A stretch of 64,000 nt of DNA from Bacteroidales bacterium (GCA_017548125.1 JAFYNK010000086.1:19674-83673); one strand, 5' to 3'; counted from the stretch's first letter, positions 18,140 to 26,636 are shown. Program-made: numbers and translations. Notes: generated from the letters alone by a model not told the origin.

Positions 18140-20545
18140 ATGAAAATAGCATTAAAAAACTTCTTGATGACATTGAAACGGTATAAGGTGGCGTCGTTTC
18201 TGAATATTGCTGGTCTGACTATCGCTTTCGCGGCTTTTTATGTTATAGCCTCGCAGGTGATTTATTCTCTGACGTATAACCGCTCGCTTAAAGACTCCAA
18301 TCGTACTTATTATGTGTCGGCATTTCAGAAATGGAACGACCATTGGAGTCTGAACTGTCCTAATCCTTTATGTTATGAGGTCGCAGACATTATGCCGGAG
18401 GTAGAGGCTATAGCATCGATGAATCCTTATTATTTCCCAGCTAACGTATATGCCAAGGCGAACGGATATGACTTTGAGAAATTTCCTTACGGCATAACAA
18501 ATTGTAATTTCTCAATAACTGATGTCTTTGATTTCAAGATATTGTCAGGAAATATACAGGACTTCAATGTGTCTGATGCTATCATCATTTCTGAATCGGC
18601 AGCCAAGATGATGAATGTGGAAGTCGGTTCGATGATATATACTGAAGGAGGTGAAAGAATGGATAACGGAATACCTGAAAACCCGTTTAACGTGGTGGCC
18701 ATCTTCGAAGATTTTGAAGATAACACTTCTCTTTCATCACGTCATATCTTTTTGAACGATGAGCGTAAAGACGGCATGACCAACAACAACTGGAATTACA
18801 GAGTCATCGTACGTCTTAGCGATGAAATGTCTGAAGAAAAGTTCGTGGATCTGTGGCAAAAGAAATATGCTGACTGGTACGTCGATATGACACGTGAATA
18901 CATAGAACAATTCGGTACAGAAGAAGAAAAGGCTGATTACGAAGAAAAGATCGGGAACATGAAAGATGAAAGGGGTTATGTAGTGGATGAAATGATGGCA
19001 GTTCCGATACGTCTTGTCTCTTTCGACGAATTATATTTCGAAACAGAGTTTAGCGGCAACAGCATGTCGCAGACTTTAGTGATGATAGCCATCGCTCTTG
19101 TTATTGTGGTTGTCGCATTCATCAATTTCGTCAATTTCTTCATGTCGCTTGTGCCAGTGCGTATGAAAGCCGTCAACATATGCAAGGTGTATGGAGCCGA
19201 CCAGGGAACGTTGCGCTGGAACTTCATCTTCGAAGCTATTGGTCTCGTACTGATAGCATTGTTGCTGGCCTTATACATAGTCTTCGCAATGCAAAACTCC
19301 TTCGTCTCTAATTATGTGACATGCTCTTTGGCGTTGAGCGACAATATCTTTACTATAATAATAGTTGCCTTCATTGCGGTGATGATTGCCGTTGTCTCTG
19401 CTGTCTATCCTGCTTTCTATATCACTAAGTTCAATGCTTCATTGGCAGTAAAAGGCGGATTCGCATATTCAGAATCAGGAAGACTTCTTCGTTCGGGACT
19501 TGTTTCTGTTCAGTATATTGTATCCATGATTTTGATTATCGTCACGGCGGTTTTCTTCCTACAGTATCGATATATGATAAGATATGACCTCGGTGTGGAC
19601 AAGGAAAACGTATATGTCTTCTCAACTGATATACCAGCTCATCAGGGCGAGACTTTTATCCAGAAGTTGGAATCTCATTCTCAGATTAAGGAGGTTACGG
19701 CTTCGTTGAGTTCTTTCTTCGGGAGTTATTCCAGCATAAATGGACGTATTAATGGCGATGATGTATATCTTATTAATGTGTGGTATGTACGTCACAACCT
19801 CCCTGATTTTTTCAGGATACCAATAATTCATGGCGAGGGATTGAGAAATATAAATGATGTATTGATAAATTCTTATGTGAACAAAGGTGTTGGTATAGAT
19901 ATCGGTTATTTCATTGACGAGGGCTGTGAAGTAAAGGGAATTATTGAAAATGTTTACAATCTCTCATTGAAAGACGGTCATGTCAATTCTGCGTATTATT
20001 GTTCCGACAATTATAACTCTTTCTATTTTCGTACGCATGAAAATGCTGATATTGAAGATATTTGCGATTATGTGACTAAATGTGTTAAGGAAGTAGCACC
20101 TAATGCATACGAGCCTGATGTCCAGATTCTTGATGAAAATATCAAACGTATTTATGGCGATGTCAAGAAGCAGATTGTACTTATCGGCATCTTCGCTTTG
20201 ATAGCTATTGTAATCTCACTTATGGGAATATTCGGCATCGTTCTTTTTGAGACGCAGCATCGTCGTCGCGAGATAGGAATACGCAAAGTCTATGGCGCAA
20301 CAACTGACAAAATCATTACTATGTTTGTCAGACGATATGCTGTGATAGTTGGAATATGTTTTGTTGTGGCAGCTCCTATAGCATGGACTATCACCTCACG
20401 CTGGTTAGAGCAGTTCGCAAACAGAATTACAATGCCGTTATGGATTTATCTTGTCGTGCTGCTGCTTATAATGACAATCACAGTTTTGATTGTTGCGCTC
20501 CGTTCCTGGAAAGCAGCGAATGAGAATCCTGTGGAAGCGATTTAA
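18140..20545 (+). CDS. MacB/FtsX-type ABC permease 4
   Basis: 801 residues, double FtsX layout: TM1 about 17-37, first core with VVAFINFVNFFMSLVPVRM, periplasmic domain, second core with SLMGIFGIVLFETQHRRREIGIRKVYGAT and tail RSWKAANENPVEAI. It is closer to permeases 1 and 2 than to 3. The first periplasmic domain is longer and acidic (EEEKADYEEK region). The stop is followed within three bases by AATTCATAATTCATAATGC words. Confidence 0.92.
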   Translation: MKIALKNFLMTLKRYKVASFLNIAGLTIAFAAFYVIASQVIYSLTYNRSLKDSNRTYYVSAFQKWNDHWSLNCPNPLCYEVADIMPEVEAIASMNPYYFPANVYAKANGYDFEKFPYGITNCNFSITDVFDFKILSGNIQDFNVSDAIIISESAAKMMNVEVGSMIYTEGGERMDNGIPENPFNVVAIFEDFEDNTSLSSRHIFLNDERKDGMTNNNWNYRVIVRLSDEMSEEKFVDLWQKKYADWYVDMTREYIEQFGTEEEKADYEEKIGNMKDERGYVVDEMMAVPIRLVSFDELYFETEFSGNSMSQTLVMIAIALVIVVVAFINFVNFFMSLVPVRMKAVNICKVYGADQGTLRWNFIFEAIGLVLIALLLALYIVFAMQNSFVSNYVTCSLALSDNIFTIIIVAFIAVMIAVVSAVYPAFYITKFNASLAVKGGFAYSESGRLLRSGLVSVQYIVSMILIIVTAVFFLQYRYMIRYDLGVDKENVYVFSTDIPAHQGETFIQKLESHSQIKEVTASLSSFFGSYSSINGRINGDDVYLINVWYVRHNLPDFFRIPIIHGEGLRNINDVLINSYVNKGVGIDIGYFIDEGCEVKGIIENVYNLSLKDGHVNSAYYCSDNYNSFYFRTHENADIEDICDYVTKCVKEVAPNAYEPDVQILDENIKRIYGDVKKQIVLIGIFALIAIVISLMGIFGIVLFETQHRRREIGIRKVYGATTDKIITMFVRRYAVIVGICFVVAAPIAWTITSRWLEQFANRITMPLWIYLVVLLLIMTITVLIVALRSWKAANENPVEAI

Positions 20546-20547
20546 TC

Positions 20548-20655
20548 TAATTCATAATTCATAATTCATAATGCATAATTGGGGTGGTAGAAATAAACTT
20601 AAAAACTATTAACTTAAAACTTTCCAACTGCTTTAAACTTTAAACCTTAAACTAA
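20548..20655 (+). repeat. Word repeat plus hairpin repeat R6 (5'-truncated)
   Basis: First a tandem of TAATTCATAATTCATAATGC (20550-20577), shared with the 3' end of the RND gene at 46263-46293. Then the 3' half of the R family (ATAAACTTAAAAACTATTAA, then ACTTTCCAACTGCTTTAAAC, TAAACCTTAAAC) without the GGTTTAAGG arm. It ends ACTAAAAAAATAACC before the lipoprotein ATG. Confidence 0.7.
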
Positions 20656-20665
20656 AAAAATAACC

Positions 20666-21229
20666 ATGAAAAAACTAATCGTATTATTTACAGTGGCATT
20701 GATGATGCAATCGTGTCACGTGACAGTAGAAATTCCAGCACGTGATGATAATAGTCTGACATCCGAGCAGAAAGGTAATATTTATTTGACTTCTGATACA
20801 ACTTCATTAATCGGTTTGGCTAATGATGGTCGTATCTATGCTGTCAATCCCAATCAGATGAAAGACTTGCTTGTTGCCAAAGAAAAGGCTCTCGTTTACA
20901 GATGGTCGCCGTATGATATGGAAAACAATATTCCAATATATTTTGTACAATCATATTGCAATGAAAATGATATAGAATTATATGTCATTACAAATGAATA
21001 TAAAGCGGCATTTAGAGAAATAGATAATGTTAAGAATCCGATGTTTTCAATGAAGATAGTTAATGATATTACAGACATCTCAGATAAATGTGAAAATAGA
21101 TTCTATAAACAGCTTTTAGGCAGCAAGTACAAGAAAAAATATCATCTCTATTATTTTGAAGATGGCGAATATATAAGAACTGAAGATAAAATACTGAATG
21201 ACAAATGGAAAAAATATTGGTTTTATTAG
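20666..21229 (+). CDS. Hypothetical lipoprotein of the export cluster
   Basis: 187 residues, MKKLIVLFTVALMMQSC with a lipobox Cys near residue 17. The mature part has no family I recognise; it is rich in Tyr, Asp and Lys and has no obvious repeats. Last gene of the export cluster behind R6, so it may be an accessory envelope factor or a substrate. A 5' fragment of a second copy lies at 22553. Confidence 0.65.
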   Translation: MKKLIVLFTVALMMQSCHVTVEIPARDDNSLTSEQKGNIYLTSDTTSLIGLANDGRIYAVNPNQMKDLLVAKEKALVYRWSPYDMENNIPIYFVQSYCNENDIELYVITNEYKAAFREIDNVKNPMFSMKIVNDITDISDKCENRFYKQLLGSKYKKKYHLYYFEDGEYIRTEDKILNDKWKKYWFY

Positions 21230-21311
21230 AAAATGATTTTATATTTGCATAAATGAAGTTTAGTGTTAATAATAAAAATAAACACACATTGAAGTCTCAA
21301 GAATTGACGTA

Positions 21312-21365
21312 GAGCCGTATCACACGACACAATTAAATAATAACAAAATGTCGTTGGTGCGGCTC
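21312..21365 (+). other. Hairpin downstream of the lipoprotein
   Basis: GAGCCG (21312-21317) and ACGACA (21324-21329) pair with TGTCGT (21349-21354) and CGGCTC (21360-21365), giving an interrupted stem with an AT-rich loop. There is no T-run, so it is not a classic terminator. Part of its right arm (TTGGTGCGG) reappears in the remnant at 22565-22573. The rest of 21230-21396 shows no gene. Confidence 0.5.
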
Positions 21366-21396
21366 ATACTTTGTCTTGTTGACATAAAAAACGTTA

Positions 21397-21422
21397 AAAT
21401 CTTTTATGAATTTTTCTCTTGA
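21397..21422 (+). repeat. 26-bp direct repeat, left copy
   Basis: Begins AAATCTTTTATGAATTT and ends CTCTTGA; identical over 26 bases to 22359-22384. It also supplies a TTGAC string 17 bases before the -7 box of the next gene. Confidence 0.85.
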
Positions 21423-21441
21423 CAAATGTTTTATGATGTCA

Positions 21442-21449
21442 TATTTTTG
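21442..21449 (+). promoter_or_regulatory. -7 box of the two-gene accessory unit
   Basis: TATTTTTG, 45 bases upstream of the ATG at 21495, with TTGACA (21419-21424) 17 bases upstream that overlaps the left direct repeat. Confidence 0.6.
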
Positions 21450-21494
21450 CAAAAGCGTAATTTAAATCATTAACCATTTTTATACCTTATAACA

Positions 21495-21707
21495 ATGAGT
21501 AATTTCAGCAAAAAAATCAGAAAAGTTTTCTTCGAAAGGAAAGGTGTTGATATAGATAAAGTTGATTTTATAGATATGCCAGAATCGAGAGAAAATTATA
21601 ATTTAGATAAAATTATAGGTAATGTTAATCTGGTAGAAGGTCGTTTTATGATTAAGTCTGAGGCTAATAAAATCATTGACGAATTTTTGATGACGAGATT
21701 GCCGTAA
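21495..21707 (+). CDS. Small hypothetical protein
   Basis: 70 residues, basic N terminus (MSNFSKKIRKVFFERK) followed by an acidic stretch. No signal peptide or membrane segment and no family I recognise. It is preceded by a promoter box and followed after 32 bases by a membrane-anchored partner gene; both lie between the 26-bp direct repeats. It could be a regulator or an antitoxin-like partner, but nothing in the sequence proves it. Confidence 0.5.
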   Translation: MSNFSKKIRKVFFERKGVDIDKVDFIDMPESRENYNLDKIIGNVNLVEGRFMIKSEANKIIDEFLMTRLP

Positions 21708-21739
21708 AATATTTTCGAAACCATACCAATATAAAATTT

Positions 21740-22360
21740 ATGAACAACAAACTTCACTGCTTCAATAAACTTGAAGAGTTGTACGTTTTATATGATAAAG
21801 TGCGTCTGGCTACAATATTGTTAGAGAACTTCAATGATGAGCACAAAATGTATCTTGCTCCAGTAAATCAACTCAGAAGTGCATTGGATCATGTTTTTAA
21901 AGCGATTAATTGCAATGAAAACACTAACCAATGCGATTATGAATTAAAAGAGGCCAAAGAACATTTGGACAGAGCAGGATATGATGCCCTTGAATTATTA
22001 GCGGCAAATATAGGTATCAGTATCGTACAAAAATTAAAAAAATATAATACAAAAACCATTACTGAAGTATTTCCGTTTTATTTCACCACGATAAAACCAA
22101 AGTTAACAGACATTAAGAGTATTGTCGCAACATTAAGGAGTGATAAAAAAATTAATTCTGAGAAGTCATTTTCTGAATACTTTGAACAAATTTCTATGTT
22201 GATTGACATGGATAAAAAAGTAGATACAATGATACCTTCATTAGATGAATATGAAGAGAAACATAAAAAAGAAAAGGTAAAAACATGGGGGATCAGCATA
22301 TTGTCAAGTATTATTTCTGGATTATCAGTTGGAATCATAATGTATTTTTCAACGAAATAA
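21740..22360 (+). CDS. Hypothetical tail-anchored helical protein
   Basis: 206 residues, largely alpha-helical with charged heptad-like stretches, then a C-terminal membrane segment (WGISILSSIISGLSVGIIMYF, about 183-203) with only three residues after it: a tail anchor with the bulk in the cytoplasm. No catalytic motif and no family recognised. The AT-rich composition differs from the permease genes. The right copy of the 26-bp direct repeat starts inside its stop codon, suggesting the gene pair arrived as a unit. Confidence 0.55.
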   Translation: MNNKLHCFNKLEELYVLYDKVRLATILLENFNDEHKMYLAPVNQLRSALDHVFKAINCNENTNQCDYELKEAKEHLDRAGYDALELLAANIGISIVQKLKKYNTKTITEVFPFYFTTIKPKLTDIKSIVATLRSDKKINSEKSFSEYFEQISMLIDMDKKVDTMIPSLDEYEEKHKKEKVKTWGISILSSIISGLSVGIIMYFSTK

Positions 22361-22384
22361 ATCTTTTATGAATTTTTCTCTTGA
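22359..22384 (+). repeat. 26-bp direct repeat, right copy
   Basis: Identical to 21397-21422, beginning with the last two bases of the preceding stop codon. The repeated unit (left copy start to right copy start) is 962 bp. Confidence 0.85.
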
Positions 22385-22430
22385 AAAAAATAGATGATTT
22401 TAGAAACAGTTGCTGCATCTCGTGCGAATT

Positions 22431-22540
22431 TAAAATTGAAAATTAAATAATCTGGTTTAAGGTTGGATTTCATAAACTTTAAAACTTAAAACTTTCAACC
22501 TCAAAACTACTTTAAACTTTAAACCTTAAACTTTAAACTA
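22431..22540 (+). repeat. Intergenic hairpin repeat R7
   Basis: AAAATTGAAAATTAAATAA, then GGTTTAAGGTTGGATTTC, the central AAACTTAAAACTTTCAACCTC and the 3' TAAACCTTAAACTTTAAAC. AGGTTG pairs with CAACCT. It stands before a broken gene start, away from any permease. Confidence 0.75.
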
Positions 22541-22552
22541 AAAAAAATAACC

Positions 22553-22627
22553 ATGAAAAAACTCATTGGTGCGGTCCGTGCATATCTGATTGCAAGCGTT
22601 ACGGACAATTCGGTAAAAATTATATAG
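22553..22627 (+). pseudogene. Remnant of a second copy of the cluster lipoprotein
   Basis: ATAACCATGAAAAAACT is shared with the start of the lipoprotein gene at 20666, and R7 precedes it as R6 precedes that gene. After five codons the similarity stops, and the sequence continues ATTGGTGCGG, resembling the right arm of the hairpin at 21349-21361. The reading frame ends after 24 codons. The simplest reading is a duplicated lipoprotein locus with nearly the whole gene deleted. Confidence 0.5.
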
Positions 22628-22659
22628 ATAAGATTTTGAAATCTAAATAAATATATTTC

Positions 22660-22742
22660 GGAAAAAATGTGTTTTTAGATGTCTAAAATAATGGAAAAAA
22701 TGTATTTTTACATACGTGAAATTTAGGAAAAAATGTGTTTGG
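22660..22742 (+). repeat. Three iterons at exact 33-bp spacing
   Basis: GGAAAAAATGTGTTTTTA at 22660, GGAAAAAATGTATTTTTA at 22693 and GGAAAAAATGTGTTTGG at 22726. The starts are exactly 33 bp apart (about three helical turns), while the 15-16 bases between cores are not conserved. They lie about 100-190 bases upstream of the -7 box of the SDH_sah-type gene. A cooperative protein-binding array is the likeliest role; each copy also contains an ATG with a very short ORF. No other gene is visible in 22628-22875. Confidence 0.7.
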
Positions 22743-22840
22743 TATGTATAAGTGAAAGATTGATAATAAAATAGAAGATTGTTTAAGAATGAATTTTATA
22801 CTTTTATTGTAAATTTCAATTTTTATAAAATAAAAAATAG

Positions 22841-22848
22841 TATCTTTG
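22841..22848 (+). promoter_or_regulatory. -7 box of the SDH_sah-type gene
   Basis: TATCTTTG, 27 bases before the ATG, followed by GGAGAAC which could act as a weak ribosome site. Confidence 0.7.
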
Positions 22849-22875
22849 TAGGAGAACTTAAAAATCAAATTTAAA

Positions 22876-23733
22876 ATGGAAAATTTAGTGGATAAAGCAC
22901 TTAAAGAAATGATTTCTAATGCACTATTAGAATTGGAAGATATTGCTAATAGTGATGTCTTATGTTATTCGGGCCCTATTATAGATGGAAATGAAAATAT
23001 TTTTTTAGATATAATAGAAGAATTGGCGGATAGTCCTGATAAAAGAAATTGTTTGATGGTGGTGTTGACTACAACTGGAGGCAGTGCGATGGCAGTGGAA
23101 CGCTATGTTAATATCATTAGGAAACATTATGAAAAAGTATCTTTTGTAGTTCCCGATTATGCATATAGTGCAGGAACTATTTTCTGTATGAGTGGTGATG
23201 AGATATGGATGGATTATTTCTCGGTGTTAGGACCGATAGATCCACAAGTTAAGAATAAGGAAGGTAAATTTGTGCCAGCATTGGGATATTTAGACAAGGT
23301 TAATAGTCTAATAGACAAATCAAAAAATGGAACCTTGACAAATGCCGAATTTTTGATACTTAAAGATTTTGATTTGGCAGAACTTAGAGCCTACGAACAA
23401 GCAAAGGAACTTACAATAACATTATTGAAGAAATGGCTTGTTAAGTATAAGTTTAAGGAGTGGAACAAACATGCAAATGGTAATCCTGTTACAATACAAG
23501 AGAAAGAAAAAAGAGCTGAGGAAATTGCTGATAAACTTGGTGATAATAATATCTGGAAATCACATGGAAGACCTATTTGCATAGAAGAATTGGAAAATTT
23601 AAAATTAAAAATAGAAGATTATAGTAATAAAAAAGAAATAAGAAAAGTGATACGAAAATATTATAACCTATCGAAAGATATGATTAATAAATATGGTTTA
23701 AATATTTTTATCCAAACAAGAAAGTATCTGTAA
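22876..23733 (+). CDS. ClpP/SppA-fold serine protease-like protein (SDH_sah family)
   Basis: 285 residues. The N-terminal 130 residues show the ClpP/crotonase fold of the serine dehydrogenase-proteinase (SDH_sah) family: TTTGGSAMAVERYVNII (about 57-74, oxyanion loop) and YAYSAGTIFCMSGDEIWMD (about 94-112) with the Ser of SAGT as likely nucleophile, then SVLGPIDPQV. It is cytoplasmic, with no signal peptide. The C-terminal half is helical and charged, perhaps substrate- or partner-binding. AT-rich, unlike the flanking export genes. Its promoter has the iteron array upstream, and a 64-residue gene follows after two bases. The function of this family in such two-gene units is unknown to me. Confidence 0.75.
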   Translation: MENLVDKALKEMISNALLELEDIANSDVLCYSGPIIDGNENIFLDIIEELADSPDKRNCLMVVLTTTGGSAMAVERYVNIIRKHYEKVSFVVPDYAYSAGTIFCMSGDEIWMDYFSVLGPIDPQVKNKEGKFVPALGYLDKVNSLIDKSKNGTLTNAEFLILKDFDLAELRAYEQAKELTITLLKKWLVKYKFKEWNKHANGNPVTIQEKEKRAEEIADKLGDNNIWKSHGRPICIEELENLKLKIEDYSNKKEIRKVIRKYYNLSKDMINKYGLNIFIQTRKYL

Positions 23734-23735
23734 TT

Positions 23736-23930
23736 ATGGAAGATAGAATAAAAGATGTGTTGAATAATTATGCTTTTTCACAGCATGATAAAGATACGAT
23801 AAAAGAATATGAGAAATCGGTAGAGGATTTTGAACAGCTTATCAATCGTGGAATTACAAAGTCAAGAGGGTATAACTTGCAGACAATTGATGAGGTGTCT
23901 TGTAGTATGCAGAAATATAATATTAATTAA
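23736..23930 (+). CDS. Small partner protein of the SDH_sah-type gene
   Basis: 64 residues, acidic and helical at the N terminus (KDTIKEYEKSVEDFEQLIN) and ending in a TKSRGYNLQTIDEV segment. It starts two bases after the stop of the protease-like gene, so translation is likely coupled. No family name is certain. Size and coupling suggest an adaptor, inhibitor or antitoxin-like regulator, but this is inference. Confidence 0.65.
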   Translation: MEDRIKDVLNNYAFSQHDKDTIKEYEKSVEDFEQLINRGITKSRGYNLQTIDEVSCSMQKYNIN

Positions 23931-23934
23931 TATT

Positions 23935-25278
23935 ATGTCCCAAAAAGGTAAACTCCTTGTCGTTGATGATAATCCTAATATCTTGTCGGCTGTCAAGATG
24001 CTGACAGAGCGTCATTTCGAGAAAGTGACGACTTTGTCTTCTCCTAAGTCTCTGGTATCTGTCATACAGACAGAATCGCCTGATGTGCTTCTGCTTGACA
24101 TGAATTTCCATGCTGGTATCAATACTGGCAACGAAGGTCTTTTCTGGCTTAATGAGGTGAATGCCAAATTCCCTAAAATCAAAGTGGTGCTCTTCACTGC
24201 TTATGCCGACGTGGACCTCGCCGTACGCGCTATGAAAGACGGCGCCCACGACTTCATAGTCAAACCTTGGAATAACGAGAAACTTATCGAGACTCTCCTC
24301 AACGCTTGTAATCAAGGAAATAAGAAGTCGTCAGCAAAGAAAGACAACTCTTCGGATAAAAAGTCTTCTATGTATTGGGGCTCTTCCCCTGAGATGATGC
24401 GTATCAAAAGCATAGTGGAACGCGTGGCATCCACCGATGCTAACATCTTGATAACAGGTGAGAACGGTACCGGTAAGGAGGTGCTGGCTCGTGAGATTCA
24501 TTCTCTTTCCTCACGTTGTAACAACGAGATGGTCACTCTCGATATGGGAGCAATACCTGACACGCTTTTTGAGAGCGAGCTCTTCGGACATAAGAAAGGC
24601 GCTTTCACCGACGCTAATGCCGACAGAATAGGCAAGATGGAAGCGGCTAACAACTCAACGCTCTTCATGGACGAAATTGGCAATATGCCAATGCATCTGC
24701 AGGCTAAACTCCTGACAGCGCTCCAAAACAGAAACGTCACCCGTCTCGGAACGAATAATCCGGTAAGTATAGACATACGTCTCATAACAGCAACTAATCG
24801 TAACCTCTTCGAGATGGCAGAGAGAAATGAGTTCCGTCAGGATCTGCTGTTTAGAATCAATACGATACATATCAATATCCCGCCTCTGCGTAACAGAAAA
24901 GACGATATCGTTCCTTTGGCAGAGATGTTCGTCGATATTTATTCAGAAAGATATAAAAAAGAAAATATAAGCATATCAAAGTCAGCGGCAGAGAAACTGC
25001 TTGCTCATCGTTGGGACGGTAATATACGCGAGCTTCAGCATACTATGGAGAAGGCGGTCATCATGTGCGACAGCGATGTCATAAAACCTGAACATCTAGG
25101 TCTGTATGAATCAGTAAGATATTCTGCCATAGATACTAACGCTACATTGGAAGATATTGAGCGTGCTGCCATCGCTGAGACGATAAACTCTTGCAACGGC
25201 AACCTCTCTCTCGTGGCACATAAACTCGGCATCACTCGTCAGACTCTTTATAACAAAATAAAACGTTATGGTCTATGA
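23935..25278 (+). CDS. Sigma-54-dependent NtrC-type response regulator
   Basis: 447 residues from the ATG at 23935; the longer frame runs back through the preceding gene. Receiver domain 1-125 (VVDDNP, phospho-Asp in LLLDMNF, FTAYAD, KPW). AAA+ domain about 145-380 with Walker A GENGTGKE, the sigma-54 contact loop GAFTDA (canonical GAFTGA) and Walker B TLFMDEIGN. Fis-type helix-turn-helix at the C terminus (LVAHKLGITRQTLYNKIKRY). It activates RNA polymerase-sigma-54. It overlaps the kinase gene by four bases (ATGA). The likely target is the export cluster promoter at 6580. Confidence 0.93.
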   Translation: MSQKGKLLVVDDNPNILSAVKMLTERHFEKVTTLSSPKSLVSVIQTESPDVLLLDMNFHAGINTGNEGLFWLNEVNAKFPKIKVVLFTAYADVDLAVRAMKDGAHDFIVKPWNNEKLIETLLNACNQGNKKSSAKKDNSSDKKSSMYWGSSPEMMRIKSIVERVASTDANILITGENGTGKEVLAREIHSLSSRCNNEMVTLDMGAIPDTLFESELFGHKKGAFTDANADRIGKMEAANNSTLFMDEIGNMPMHLQAKLLTALQNRNVTRLGTNNPVSIDIRLITATNRNLFEMAERNEFRQDLLFRINTIHINIPPLRNRKDDIVPLAEMFVDIYSERYKKENISISKSAAEKLLAHRWDGNIRELQHTMEKAVIMCDSDVIKPEHLGLYESVRYSAIDTNATLEDIERAAIAETINSCNGNLSLVAHKLGITRQTLYNKIKRYGL

Positions 25279-26579
25279 GAAACAGCAGAGTCTCATATAG
25301 ACGTATAATATTGTATATCATTTTCTTGATATTGATGAGCGCAGCGTCGTGCTTGTGCGTAGCCTTTAAAATGTACGCCTTGCTTCTCGTATGTTTGCCC
25401 TTGTTGATATTATCTGTATTTAAATTGATATCCGTTTATAATGGCATCATCGGTCGTCTTTCATTCATCATCAAAGCTGTGAAAAACGATGACTATTCAT
25501 TTCGTTTCTCGGAAAATCCTAACAGCACGGAAAATTCTTTCGTGAATCATTCTCTCAACCAAATCAAGGAGGTGATGGATGAGAAGAAATGTCTCATGCG
25601 TGAAGACGATAAGAACTTTGAACTGATAATGGAATGTGCCAATATTGGAATCATGTTGCTGATGGATAACGGAACGGTGGTTCATGCCAATTCCAAGGCG
25701 TTGGGAATCTTCTCGATGCCTCGCATAAGTCACATCTCGTATCTTCGTATGCAGTCGGAGGAACTTGTTCAGGTCTTGGAAAACATAAGACCTACAGAAC
25801 AGAAAACTGTCAGGTATTACACTGAAATCGGCGAGGTGAACTTGGTTTTAAGTTGTGCTGAGATAAAATATAAAGAGAAGAATCTGAGAGTCATAACGAT
25901 AGGTAATATCGGAAAAGAACTCGATAATCAGGAGGTGGAAGTGTGGGAGAAACTGACGCGTATCCTCACTCACGAGATTATGAATTCTCTAGCGCCAATC
26001 ACTTCGATAAGCAGCACCATGATGACCTCTCTCGATGATAAGGAGAAGATAGGGGAGGGATTGGCGATAATACATTCTACCAGCGACAGACTCATGCAGT
26101 TTGTCAACTCATTCCGTCAGGTGACGAGAATTCCTGTGCCACAGAAATCACCTTTCTATCTTAACGAATTGATAGATAATGTGGCGTCGCTGCTCGATTT
26201 TAAAAATATAAAAGTTGACATCAACATAAATCCTGATGACATTATGCTTTATGCAGACAGAAGTCAGATGTCGCAGGTTTTGCTCAATATTTTGAAAAAT
26301 GCTATCGACACATGCGAGGACGAAAATAAAGTCTATAACATTGAGATAAATGCGTTTATCGACAAAGAAGAACGAATACATATTGAGTTGAGCAACGACG
26401 CAGGAAAGATTCCTGATGAGGTTTCGGATAATATCTTTATGCCGTTCTTCACCACAAAACGAGAAGGAACCGGCATCGGTCTCGCTATCTCACGTCAAAT
26501 CATACGACTTCATGGCGGCACTCTTCATCTCTCGAAAAACACAGAGGAAAAAGTGACGTTCCTGATAGTGCTGGAGTGA
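25275..26579 (+). CDS. NtrY-like sensor histidine kinase
   Basis: 434 residues. Two N-terminal membrane helices (about 9-55), a short linker, a PAS-like domain (about 105-190), then HisKA with the phospho-accepting His in LTRILTHEIMNSLAPI (about 230) and a HATPase domain with the boxes NILKNAID, and TTKREGTGIGLAIS. It is paired by gene overlap with the NtrC-type regulator. The short periplasmic portion suggests it senses a membrane or cytoplasmic signal. Confidence 0.93.
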   Translation: MRNSRVSYRRIILYIIFLILMSAASCLCVAFKMYALLLVCLPLLILSVFKLISVYNGIIGRLSFIIKAVKNDDYSFRFSENPNSTENSFVNHSLNQIKEVMDEKKCLMREDDKNFELIMECANIGIMLLMDNGTVVHANSKALGIFSMPRISHISYLRMQSEELVQVLENIRPTEQKTVRYYTEIGEVNLVLSCAEIKYKEKNLRVITIGNIGKELDNQEVEVWEKLTRILTHEIMNSLAPITSISSTMMTSLDDKEKIGEGLAIIHSTSDRLMQFVNSFRQVTRIPVPQKSPFYLNELIDNVASLLDFKNIKVDININPDDIMLYADRSQMSQVLLNILKNAIDTCEDENKVYNIEINAFIDKEERIHIELSNDAGKIPDEVSDNIFMPFFTTKREGTGIGLAISRQIIRLHGGTLHLSKNTEEKVTFLIVLE

Positions 26580-26636
26580 TTAATAATACTCTCGTATATA
26601 CATATAAGTTTATTTCTCATTTATGTTAAACTGTGA

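Noticed and set aside
21397-22384. Insertion sequence
   Set aside because: Direct repeats are present, but there is no transposase or terminal inverted repeat, and 26 bp is too long for a usual target duplication.
22553-22627. A genuine 24-residue peptide gene
   Set aside because: The start matches the duplicated lipoprotein context and the frame soon ends; a remnant is the simpler explanation.
22660-22742. CRISPR array
   Set aside because: Only three copies, a short AT-rich core, spacers of about 15 bases and no cas genes; it fits a binding-site array instead.
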